Assembly (NCBI GenBank): GCA_022615295.1
Contig: JAKEHF010000090.1
Location: forward strand, 1-8,507
Length of the DNA: 8,507 bases
Direction of reading: 5' to 3'
Source of the DNA: Actinomycetota bacterium
GTDB lineage: Bacteria > Actinomycetota > Acidimicrobiia > Spongiisociales > ZC4RG35
Positions 1 through 6,274 of the stretch are shown here, in pieces. The notes beneath the pieces are model-generated. The model was not told where the DNA came from. It made no database searches and saw only the letters and a program-made list of their open reading frames with translations. A program made the translations under genes and the position numbers. The first letter of the stretch is position 1. Each line of letters opens with the position of its first letter.

Positions 1-1
1 C

Positions 2-1216
2 GGCGCGGGGTCCGTCATCGCCGTCAACGTCAGCTCGGCCGATGACCTCCGCTTTCCGCCTCCCGGCATCCCGTCCGAGTGGCGGATCTTGTGGAACAAG
101 CTGTTCCCCTTTACACGGCCGGTCCCGGTCCCGGGTCTCGCGGCCATCGTGATGCGGACACTGTTGCTCGCGAGCGCGCACCGTACCACTCTCGTCGAGA
201 CCGGGACCCGCATGCATTCCCGGGAAAGCCGGGCCCACTTCTCTCTGTTCGCCATCGATACCAGGGCGCTCGCCGTGGTCAGGATCGGGTTGGCCTCGAT
301 ACTCATCTATCAGGTCCTGACGACTCCCCTCCCGAGCGCTTCGGCGCCGCTGATCGACTACAGCCTGATAGCCGCCCTCCCCTTCGCCCTCGCCCTCCTA
401 CTCGGTTATCGGACCAGACTCGCGGTGGCGGCCTGCTGGGCCCTCTACGGGCTCCCCCTCCGCCCCGACCTGTTCGACGGGGTGGTGCCGCTGGAGAGCT
501 ATATGTTGACGTTGTTCCTCTTCTGGGGGTTCTTCCTCCCCCTCGGCGCCCATCTCTCCGTCGACTCACGTCGGGGCGCCTCCCACACCCGAAAAGGTCT
601 CATCCTCTCGGTCGGCAGCGCCGGGTTCCTCATCCAGGTGTTCCTCATCTACTTCTCTGCTGGGGTCACCAAGTACATGCCGGAGTGGGTGACGGAAGCC
701 TCGGCGTTGGAGACCATCTTTGCTCTCCCCGCCTACGCCAACGACCTGGGACGGGCGATGCTGGCATTCCCCACGATCCTTGCCATCGGGTCGGTGCTCA
801 CCGTGGTGCTCGAGGTTCTCGGCTCGCTCCTGCTCATGGCCCCGGGGAAGACGCTTGCACTGCGCAGGACCGTGATCACCCTCGCCTTCATCCTCTTCCA
901 CGTGGCCCTGGCGGTTTTCATGAGCCCGATCGGCCGGTTCCCCTACGTGATGATGGTCGCATGGGTCGTCTTCCTCCCCTCCGTCTTCTGGGATCGGATC
1001 ACCCGTCGACCGGTGACGGCAGAGCCCTACGTCGACACCGGCCGTATCCGCAACGTGGGGGCCGGTTTCGCCATCGTCTACATCGTGATCTCCAACCTGA
1101 TCACCTGGATGTACTACCCGGCCAACGAGGGATTCCCCGCCGTTTGGCAGGCGATCGGCAAGTACCTCCTCATCTATCAGCAGTGGGCGATGTTCAGCGT
1201 CCCCTCCAGCCTCTGA
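2..1216 (+). CDS. Patatin-like phospholipase C-terminus read in frame into an HTTM-domain membrane protein (5' partial)
   Basis: The frame is open from the left edge to TGA at 1214-1216 (404 codons seen). The first ~60 codons resemble the end of NTE-type patatin phospholipases: VIAVNVSSADDLR, then EWRILWNKLFPF, then VPGLAAIVMRTLLLAS. The catalytic Ser and Asp would lie upstream of the window. From ATG 212 the product looks like an HTTM protein (the domain shared with vitamin K-dependent gamma-carboxylase): LFAIDTRALAVVRIGL near the start, GYRTRL, LPLGAHLSVD, IYFSAGVTKYMPEW and ILFHVALAVF, with about eight hydrophobic membrane segments over 334 residues. ATG 212 is a natural HTTM start but has only a weak ribosome binding site, so either a true fusion or a separate HTTM gene is possible. 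The usual patatin tail (LYLRPP-like) is absent in all three frames. The HTTM part stops at QQWAMFSVPSSL, where relatives often continue into an extracytoplasmic tail. The HTTM assignment is firm; substrate and reaction are unknown. Confidence 0.75.
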   Translation, partial: GAGSVIAVNVSSADDLRFPPPGIPSEWRILWNKLFPFTRPVPVPGLAAIVMRTLLLASAHRTTLVETGTRMHSRESRAHFSLFAIDTRALAVVRIGLASILIYQVLTTPLPSASAPLIDYSLIAALPFALALLLGYRTRLAVAACWALYGLPLRPDLFDGVVPLESYMLTLFLFWGFFLPLGAHLSVDSRRGASHTRKGLILSVGSAGFLIQVFLIYFSAGVTKYMPEWVTEASALETIFALPAYANDLGRAMLAFPTILAIGSVLTVVLEVLGSLLLMAPGKTLALRRTVITLAFILFHVALAVFMSPIGRFPYVMMVAWVVFLPSVFWDRITRRPVTAEPYVDTGRIRNVGAGFAIVYIVISNLITWMYYPANEGFPAVWQAIGKYLLIYQQWAMFSVPSSL

Positions 1217-1254
1217 TCCCTTAAGCTCCCCCGACCCTGGCAGAGGAGGAGACG

Positions 1255-1487
1255 TTGGGTTCGCTGCTGGTTCATCTCACCCATGGCATCGAGGCGCCGA
1301 GTCGGGTCGCCCTCGCCTTCTTGGTGGCCCCGCTGGTCGAGGCCGGGGTGCCGATCTACGCATCCCGTCTCTCGGCTAACGCCCGTGGTGTCAGCGATGA
1401 AGACCTGACCGGGAAGGGGCCAGATTCGCCAGCCCCTCCGACCTGGTGGGGCTGACCTTCGCACACGACAGGGTGCTCACCTACTGA
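1255..1487 (+). pseudogene. DsrE-family protein remnant: internal deletion plus frameshift
   Basis: A strong Shine-Dalgarno (AGGAGGA, 1244-1250) precedes TTG 1255. The product begins GSLLVHLTHGIEAPSRVALA and goes on to FLVA, which matches the N-terminus of DsrE/DsrF-like proteins (HxTHGPEDPTRAxLAFLVA). It then jumps to PLVEAGVPIYASRLSANARG and VSDEDLTGKG, the C-terminal half of the family (GVxIYASGMSAKARGVxEADLxGKG). About 40 central residues expected between these blocks, including the GDGV-type segment, are missing, with the junction near 1330. After GKG the frame leaves the family and ends at TGA 1453-1455. One extra G in the run at 1416-1419 would move it into a frame encoding ARFASPSDLVGLTFAHDRVLTY (1420-1484, stop 1485-1487), the normal family ending. 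With that repair the product is ~77 residues against ~115-120 usual. It lies 38 bases after the HTTM stop and could be co-transcribed. DsrE proteins act in sulfur relay or are of unknown role; this copy is probably not functional. Confidence 0.6.
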
Positions 1488-2195
1488 TCAGCCGGCGCCG
1501 GGGCCGAGGACCCGGATCGTCTGGATGTTGTCGGCGATCTCGAGACGCCAGGTGTGCTCGCCCATCTTCCACTCCGTCTCGTACCCTGTCTCCAGGTCGA
1601 CAAAGCTCTCGAGTGTCTGGCCGGCGAGACCCACCGTGATGAAGGTGTCGATGCACTCCTGTGAGTAGGGCTGGGTCAGATGGCAGAGATGGAGGCTGAG
1701 ATGCGGGGCGGCCTCGTCGGAGAGCCAGGACGAGGCCATGAAGGCATACACATAGTCGTTCTCCGGGTCATAGGCTCCGGCGAGGAGGCTCGACTCGTTG
1801 AACCGATAGGTGAAGCTGTCGAACTGGCCAACCTCGGGGTGGAGGATGAAGCCTTTGACGATCTTCGGGGTCAGGTCCACCTCGTTCCAGCGTTCCGCAA
1901 CCTGACCCAACTCGACGGCGAGCGACCCGGGTGCCACCACCGCGGCGATGTCCTCCTGTGCTGACGGCGGGATGGTCTGGTCCACCGCCACCCGCGGCGC
2001 CTGTTCCGGCCACAGACTGACCAGGGCTATCAGGCCCACTACAACGACGGCGGCCACACCCAACCAGAGCGCGGTGTTCTTGAGGAGCGCAGTGTGCCCA
2101 GCGGCGGTGGTCGTCGACCACCGCCCGCTCAGCCCGAGTTGGCCGGTGTCGCCGGGGGCGGCCCCAGTCTCGGCTTCGAACCCGGGGAGAGTCAT
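1488..2195 (-). CDS. Hypothetical single-pass membrane protein with extracytoplasmic domain
   Basis: I do not recognise this 235-residue protein. An N-terminal, mostly polar segment (~40 residues, Gly/Thr rich) is followed by one membrane helix at about residues 43-62 (LWLGVAAVVVVGLIALVSLW). A ~170-residue domain rich in acidic and aromatic residues follows. It holds two cysteines ten residues apart (C171 and C181, in LCHLTQPYSQEC) that could form a disulphide outside the membrane. The domain looks beta-rich (GFILHPEVGQFDSFTYRF, DYVYAFMASSWL). I chose ATG 2195 because GGAG lies just upstream. The frame extends further, to 2402, but that extension overlaps the preceding SDR gene and is basic and His-rich, unlike a real N-terminus. 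It lies 80 bases after the SDR on the same strand and may be in the same transcript. Its stop abuts the stop of the convergent DsrE remnant. Confidence 0.7.
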   Translation of the reverse strand: MTLPGFEAETGAAPGDTGQLGLSGRWSTTTAAGHTALLKNTALWLGVAAVVVVGLIALVSLWPEQAPRVAVDQTIPPSAQEDIAAVVAPGSLAVELGQVAERWNEVDLTPKIVKGFILHPEVGQFDSFTYRFNESSLLAGAYDPENDYVYAFMASSWLSDEAAPHLSLHLCHLTQPYSQECIDTFITVGLAGQTLESFVDLETGYETEWKMGEHTWRLEIADNIQTIRVLGPGAG

Positions 2196-2275
2196 CGACT
2201 CCACGTCATGATGATCGGCCCTCCGAGGCGAAATCCCAAGTGGTTTGACGGTCAGAGCGCTGCGATGACTACGGG

Positions 2276-3153
2276 TCATCCCGTGGTCACCGAGACGTGG
2301 GCTGGACGCCAACCGGTGGCCTCCTTGAACCTGCGGTTGCTGATCCGATGCGAGATGGTGGTCATGTTCACCGCCTCCCCGGCCACGGTCCTGGCCAGCC
2401 AAGCCGGCACCCGAGACGGACCCCGCTTCCCCAACGCCCTGAGGATGGCGGTCATGACGTCCCGCGTCGTCACAGGCTCGTCATCGGAGACGTTGTCCCG
2501 CCACGGACCCCCAGAGCCGCAACGAGGGCGGAGCCGGCATCATCGGTGTGGAGTGAGGAGACGTAGTTGTCCCCCCTGCCGACGAGCGGCAGCTTGCCCG
2601 CCGCCACCCTCCCGATGAAGGCGGCCGACGCCTCGGGTCCATACAGACGTGAGAGACGCAGCACCACGCCCGTGCCCCCGGAGGCCGCGAAACGACCTGT
2701 CTCCTCCTCGGCGACGAGGACCGAGCTGAGGATGTCGGCCACCGGATCGACCGGTGAGTCCTCGTCGATCCAGTCGCTCCCACCGTCGGCGTAGATGAAG
2801 GTGATCGACTCCTGGATAAACCGCTCCACACCGCTCTCGAGTGAGGCGTCGACGAGATTCCGCGTCGCCTCGGTGCGGAGACGATCGTTCATCGCCCACT
2901 CCTCGCGCTTGGTCATCTTGTCAAGTGGTGGGATGGCCGTGGCGAAGTGGGCCACCACATGGTGACCGGCCACGGCCCGGGTGACCGCCTCAGGGTCGAA
3001 TAGATCGACCTCGGCGGGGACGGCTCCCACGCTCGCCCAGGCGCCCGCTCCCGACGACCTGGCCACCGCGGTGACCTGATGTTCGGCGGCGACAATCAGG
3101 GGCACCGCCGCCCTCCCGATCACGCCCGAGGCCCCGGTCAGGAACACCCTCAT
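2276..3153 (-). CDS. NAD-dependent epimerase/dehydratase (atypical extended SDR), frameshifted
   Basis: The first 213 or so residues read as an extended short-chain dehydrogenase: Rossmann motif TGASGVIG (residues 6-13), FIQESITFIYADGGSDW (112-128), DEDSPVDPVADIL and SSLHTDDAGSALVAAL (199-213). The frame then reaches a premature TGA at 2472-2470. The remaining family sequence continues in another frame to TGA 2278-2276: DNVSDDEPVTTRDVMTAIL, then RRFKEATGWRP. Adding one G to the five-G run (plus-strand C at 2508-2512) joins the halves as ALGGPWRDNVSDDEPV and gives ~292 residues, near normal for the family. The usual catalytic YxxxK is replaced by SVLVAEE (residues 144-150), as in the non-canonical SDR subgroup that probably binds a nucleotide without classical chemistry. 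It starts at ATG 3153, 66 bases after the GT87 stop, likely in one operon. The substrate cannot be told. The break may be a sequencing error or real. Confidence 0.8.
2508..2512 (-). other. Probable frameshift site in the SDR gene (G5 run)
   Basis: Five G on the coding (minus) strand sit where the SDR similarity switches frame. One added G restores a continuous product across the junction (ALGGPWRDNVSDDEP). The exact base is inferred; the missing base could lie anywhere from about 2494 to 2512. Confidence 0.6.
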
Positions 3154-3219
3154 CTGAAGTTGTTTCCGAACACGAGAGACGAGATTACGGGCCGGACGGG
3201 TCTCCGCGTTTCTGGTCTG

Positions 3220-4524
3220 CTACGCCGGCGCTGAGCCGGACGGCACGAGGCGCCGGCGCCGCAGGGCTCGGACCAAGCCGAATGTCGTGAGGGCCCAGAC
3301 GGCGACCAACGCCGCGAACCCTGCCTGAAAGCCGGCCATGGCGACATACACCGAGCCCACGAAAACGACCACAGACCTTGGGGAATAGGCCGGATAGGAG
3401 TCGTCGGAGAGGAGCACGACGACCGCGGGGAGCATCAGGGGAAGCGTGTTGAACAGGGTGTTCGGGTAGACGATCAAGGCAAGAAGGGTCAGCAGGGCGA
3501 ATGACGAGGCCACCGCCCCGGGCATCGACGAAGCACGCCAGACCACGAGCAATGTGACCGCGGTGAACAGGGCTGCGGCCACCAAGAAGGGTGGGTAGAG
3601 AATCGCCTCCAGCGCGCCCGGGCCCGATGGGACGGCGTCGAAGGCGCGGCGCATCACACCGTTCAACGAGTTGATGACGGCGTCGAGGGCGAGCTGTGGG
3701 GATCGGTCGCCGGGCCCGTTCTCCAGGAACTCCCCGAACACGTCTTCGCCAAAGGCTGCCAGAGAGGCAAGCAGGGTCACGATCACTGTTAGCGCCGCGC
3801 TCAGCGCCACCCTCGACCGTCTCATGAAGACCGCCAGCAGCGCCGGGATGATCAGCAGGTGCTTGAAGACTGAGCCGATCCCCAGGGCAACCCCGCTCAG
3901 CCAACCCCTCGATTCGACCGTCCGGGCCGCGATCACAAGGGCGAGCAACCCGCCGAAGACGATCTGGGACAACCCGAACGCGCTCAGGACCGGACGGAAC
4001 AGGAAGACGAGCAGCGCCATGTCGATCACACCCATGCCCCCCTGCCTCAGTGGGAAGGCCTTGTGGAGCAGGAAGATGGAGGCCCAGCAGAACCCCATCT
4101 GGACCAGGTCGTTGACGATCAGAGCGTGGGGGTAAGCCAGGTTCCCGAGTGGCGCCAACCAGAGAGCCGTGGGAGGGGCATACCAGAACCCGACCTCTTG
4201 GAGCCAGTCCCCAGGGACGGGCCAGACACTCTGGACCTCTCGAAACGTGGCCAGGAGGGCCCCGGGCCGATAGAAGGAAAGGCCCTCGACGGCGTTCCGG
4301 GCGACCGTGTAGAAGACCGGGAAGTCCCATGGGTCGGGAGAGACGACATTCCTATAGGACCGGAATACCACGAAACCGAGTGCGGCGACCAGAGCGACCA
4401 CCTCGGCGACGTCAGCTCGGCGATCCCATGGGGCAGGTAGCTCCCGCACCTTTCGTCGCCACAACACGAATCCGACAACCAGCCCCACGACCGCGCCGAA
4501 ACCGAGCCTCAGGATGAAGTCCAA
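3220..4524 (-). CDS. Glycosyltransferase family 87-like (DUF2029) polytopic membrane protein
   Basis: This 434-residue multi-pass membrane protein has the pattern of GT87/DUF2029 enzymes. These GT-C fold transferases use polyprenyl-phosphate sugars, typically mannose, and act on the outer face of the membrane in lipoglycan synthesis in actinobacteria. Visible marks are the first-loop acidic motif PDPWDFPVFYTVARNAVEGLSFYRP (63-87; D67 is the likely catalytic candidate), FWYAPPTALWLAPLG (113-127, the family's F-YPP-like motif), GLSQIVFGGLLALVIAAR (184-201) and GSVFKHLLIIPALLAVF (217-233). Ten or more hydrophobic segments follow, then a basic cytoplasmic tail (RALRRRR). Start TTG 4524 is well supported: GGGAGG lies six to seven bases upstream (plus strand about 4531-4536). 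It is divergent from the GINT1-like gene and followed 66 bases later by the SDR, suggesting a surface glycan or glycolipid role. The exact donor and acceptor are unknown. Confidence 0.85.
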   Translation of the reverse strand: MDFILRLGFGAVVGLVVGFVLWRRKVRELPAPWDRRADVAEVVALVAALGFVVFRSYRNVVSPDPWDFPVFYTVARNAVEGLSFYRPGALLATFREVQSVWPVPGDWLQEVGFWYAPPTALWLAPLGNLAYPHALIVNDLVQMGFCWASIFLLHKAFPLRQGGMGVIDMALLVFLFRPVLSAFGLSQIVFGGLLALVIAARTVESRGWLSGVALGIGSVFKHLLIIPALLAVFMRRSRVALSAALTVIVTLLASLAAFGEDVFGEFLENGPGDRSPQLALDAVINSLNGVMRRAFDAVPSGPGALEAILYPPFLVAAALFTAVTLLVVWRASSMPGAVASSFALLTLLALIVYPNTLFNTLPLMLPAVVVLLSDDSYPAYSPRSVVVFVGSVYVAMAGFQAGFAALVAVWALTTFGLVRALRRRRLVPSGSAPA

Positions 4525-4558
4525 CCGCCACCTCCCACCGAGCGGACAAGCTAACTCA

Positions 4559-4598
4559 TTGTCACCTAGAAGGCACCTGATAGGCTCTCCGGGCTGTG
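4559..4598 (+). promoter_or_regulatory. Candidate sigma-70 promoter for a leaderless transcript
   Basis: TTGTCA (4559-4564) and TAGGCT (4581-4586) are spaced by 16 bases, close to the consensus -35 and -10. The -10 ends nine bases before GTG 4596, so transcription would start at or just before the start codon. No Shine-Dalgarno precedes that GTG, which fits leaderless translation, common in actinobacteria. The promoter itself is an inference. Confidence 0.5.
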
Positions 4599-5576
4599 GG
4601 AGGCTGGGGGAAGGCGTTGCTCGCGCTGTTGGCCATTGTGGGGCTGGCCGGCGGTCTGGTCCTCATCGCCGGGGACATACCGTTCACGATGCGACAACAG
4701 GTCTATTCGATCGGTGTGTATCGGGGAGAGGATCTCCTAGATCTCGATGACCGATCCGACAACCCGACCCTCATGCGCTCGGATGTCGGCGACGAGGACG
4801 CCATCGGCGTGGCCGATCCCTGGCTGGTGACGGCAGAAGACGCCTGGTACCTCTTCTTCGAGGTGATCCTGTCCAGACCAGGGGCGCCAAACGACCAACA
4901 CGGGGTCATCGGGCTCGCCACGAGCCGGGATGAGGGAGAGTCCTGGGACTATGACGGCGTCGTCCTCGAAGAAGACTGGCATCTGTCATATCCGCATGTC
5001 TTCTCGAGCGACGGCGAGCACTACATGGTCCCCGAGACTCAACAGGCCGGCCAGGTGCTGCTCTATCGCTCTGTCGCCTTCCCCCACACCTGGGCATCGT
5101 CCTCGGTGCTGCTGGAAGGACCGTTCACAGACCCGACGATCTTCGAACACGACGGACGTTGGTGGCTCTTTGTGACCGAGTCAGGGGACGAACCAGACGA
5201 CACGCTGCGTCTGTTCTTCTCGGAGGACCTCGCGGGCCCCTACACCGAGCATCCCGAGAGCCCCGTCGTTGTCGGGGACATCTCGATGGCCCGCTCCGCC
5301 GGTCCCGTCGTCCCCGGCGATGCCGGCCCGGTCCGATTCGCCATGGACAACAGTGAGGGCTACGGGAGGGCGGTCCGAGGCTTCTTGATCACCTCACTGA
5401 ACACGACGGTGTACGAAGAGGAGGAGCTCCCGACCTCTCCGGTCCTCTCGGGCTCCGGGGTGGGCTGGAACGCCGATGGGATGCATCACTACGCGCCCGT
5501 TCGGCTCCCCGACGGGAGTTGGGCCGCAGCGGTGGACGGCTTCTACTACGAGCGCGTGTTCGGTTTCGAGTACTGA
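4596..5576 (+). CDS. Membrane-anchored GINT1-like / GH43-like five-bladed beta-propeller protein
   Basis: The 326-residue product has an N-terminal hydrophobic segment (residues ~6-26, LLALLAIVGLAGGLVLIAG), an uncleaved anchor or signal, so the domain lies outside the cytoplasm. The rest carries the repeating propeller motifs of the family named after the N-terminal domain of plant glucosamine inositolphosphorylceramide transferase 1: NPTL (57-60), VADPWLV (72-78), WYLFFEV (84-90), GVIGLATSRDEGESWDYDGVVL (103-124), HLSYPHVFSSDGEHYMVPE (129-147), DPTIFEHDGRWWLFVTESGD (179-198), ARSAGPVV (232-239) and MHHYAPVRLPDGSW (296-309). The aspartate of VADP and the HLSYP histidine are candidate active-site residues by position. 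The fold is GH43-like, so a glycosidase or glycosyl-acting role is possible. No bacterial function is firmly known to me. It is divergent from the GT87 gene. Start GTG 4596 fits the leaderless promoter and the anchor. It ends 15 bases before the convergent anti-sigma stop. Confidence 0.8.
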   Translation: MGGWGKALLALLAIVGLAGGLVLIAGDIPFTMRQQVYSIGVYRGEDLLDLDDRSDNPTLMRSDVGDEDAIGVADPWLVTAEDAWYLFFEVILSRPGAPNDQHGVIGLATSRDEGESWDYDGVVLEEDWHLSYPHVFSSDGEHYMVPETQQAGQVLLYRSVAFPHTWASSSVLLEGPFTDPTIFEHDGRWWLFVTESGDEPDDTLRLFFSEDLAGPYTEHPESPVVVGDISMARSAGPVVPGDAGPVRFAMDNSEGYGRAVRGFLITSLNTTVYEEEELPTSPVLSGSGVGWNADGMHHYAPVRLPDGSWAAAVDGFYYERVFGFEY

Positions 5577-5591
5577 CGTGCTCGGGGTCGG

Positions 5592-6227
5592 TCAGTCGCC
5601 GTCGAGACCGGTTATGTCACCGGTCATGACCAGACGGTCCGACGCCTCGGTGCCCGCCCCCTCATCCTGTAGGGTTATCCAGATCTCCGGGTAGTCGGCG
5701 ACATCCACCCCCGACCACAGGATGACGTCTTCGCCCCCCTCCCTGAGATGGAATGTCCCGACACTGACCCCCTCGCCGCGCCGCCAGACCCAACCCTGGT
5801 AGTAGGTGCCATCCGCGGCCGGTGGCAGACCGCTGACATCGAGACGTATCCACCATCCCGAGCCGGTCTCGGCCAGTGTCGCCACCCCTTCGGCATCCGG
5901 CGCCAGCGCGGTTCCCTCCATCACCGCCACGATCCCCGGGTCGGGGCTCGACGGGGTGAGGAGGTTTCCCGCCACCCAGATCACGCCTGCCAGGGCCAGC
6001 CCGGCTGCGACGGCGACGACGCCCCGACGCAGGGGGCTCCGAGACGTGGTGACAGGGATCTGCGTTCCGGGTGCCGGGGTCAGGGAGTCGGCCAGACCGG
6101 GTGGCGGCTCGGCCCAGGTCGGCTCGGCGGCGAGCATCTCACGGACCAGGTCGAGACGACCTCGCGCCGACGGGGCGAGACCCTCTCCGGTCTCGAGGTA
6201 CCGAGCCCTCCGGTCGTCACGATTCAT
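5592..6227 (-). CDS. RskA-like anti-sigma factor
   Basis: This 211-residue single-pass protein lies directly downstream of the ECF sigma gene. Its N-terminal cytoplasmic region (1-68) contains DRRARYLETGEGLAPSARG and AEPTWAEPPPGLADSL, a type often found in actinobacterial anti-sigma proteins. A membrane helix follows (69-90, GVVAVAAGLALAGVIWVAGNLL). The outer domain matches the RskA C-terminal pattern: WIRLDVSGLPPAADGTYYQG, VWRRGEGVSVGTFHLREGG, EIWITLQDEG. The family holds its sigma factor at the membrane until released by proteolysis. The zinc motif HxxxCxxC of many anti-sigma factors is absent; the protein has no cysteine. I chose ATG 6227 because GGAAAG lies six bases upstream. It overlaps the TGA of a 16-codon mini-ORF (ATGA), pointing to translational coupling with the sigma gene. 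Longer in-frame starts run into the sigma gene and are unlikely. Confidence 0.82.
   Translation of the reverse strand: MNRDDRRARYLETGEGLAPSARGRLDLVREMLAAEPTWAEPPPGLADSLTPAPGTQIPVTTSRSPLRRGVVAVAAGLALAGVIWVAGNLLTPSSPDPGIVAVMEGTALAPDAEGVATLAETGSGWWIRLDVSGLPPAADGTYYQGWVWRRGEGVSVGTFHLREGGEDVILWSGVDVADYPEIWITLQDEGAGTEASDRLVMTGDITGLDGD
5606..5625 (+). terminator. Possible hairpin terminator downstream of the GINT1-like gene
   Basis: A perfect 7-bp inverted repeat, GACCGGT (5606-5612) and ACCGGTC (5619-5625) with a 6-base loop, lies 29 bases after the GINT1-like stop. It is inside the last codons of the convergent anti-sigma gene. No T run follows, so intrinsic termination is uncertain. It may only be coding sequence. 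Confidence 0.25.
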
Positions 6228-6274
6228 CGTCGTCTTTCCAATACGAGTGGTGACATAGGTTGGTTCACCGTCAT
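6224..6274 (-). CDS. 16-residue mini-ORF bridging the sigma and anti-sigma genes
   Basis: ATG 6274 shares its A with the sigma stop (TGATG) and is preceded by a strong Shine-Dalgarno, GGAGGAG, five bases upstream inside the last sigma codons. The ORF encodes MTVNQPMSPLVLERRR and stops at TGA 6226-6224, which overlaps the anti-sigma ATG (ATGA). The anti-sigma ribosome binding site lies inside it. This arrangement suits termination-reinitiation coupling between the two genes. The peptide itself is not recognised. That it is translated is an inference from the site spacing. Confidence 0.4.
   Translation of the reverse strand: MTVNQPMSPLVLERRR

Noticed and set aside
79..1224. Long plus-strand ORF of 381 codons
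   Set aside because: Arg/Pro-rich shadow of the HTTM frame, with no family motifs and no hydrophobic pattern.
1255..1455. Intact 66-residue novel small protein
   Set aside because: Both halves match DsrE-family motifs and the ending is restored by one base, so it is better read as a damaged DsrE gene.
2196..2402. N-terminal extension of the minus-strand membrane protein
   Set aside because: It overlaps the SDR 3' end, is His/Arg-rich and lacks a site; ATG 2195 is preceded by GGAG.
3249..3260. 12-bp palindrome GGCGCCGGCGCC
   Set aside because: Lies in Arg codons at the GT87 C-terminus in very GC-rich sequence; expected by composition.
3185..4330. Long minus-strand ORF of 381 codons inside the GT87 gene
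   Set aside because: Out-of-frame shadow, rich in Gly/Arg/Pro; the overlapping frame has clear GT87 motifs and a strong ribosome binding site.
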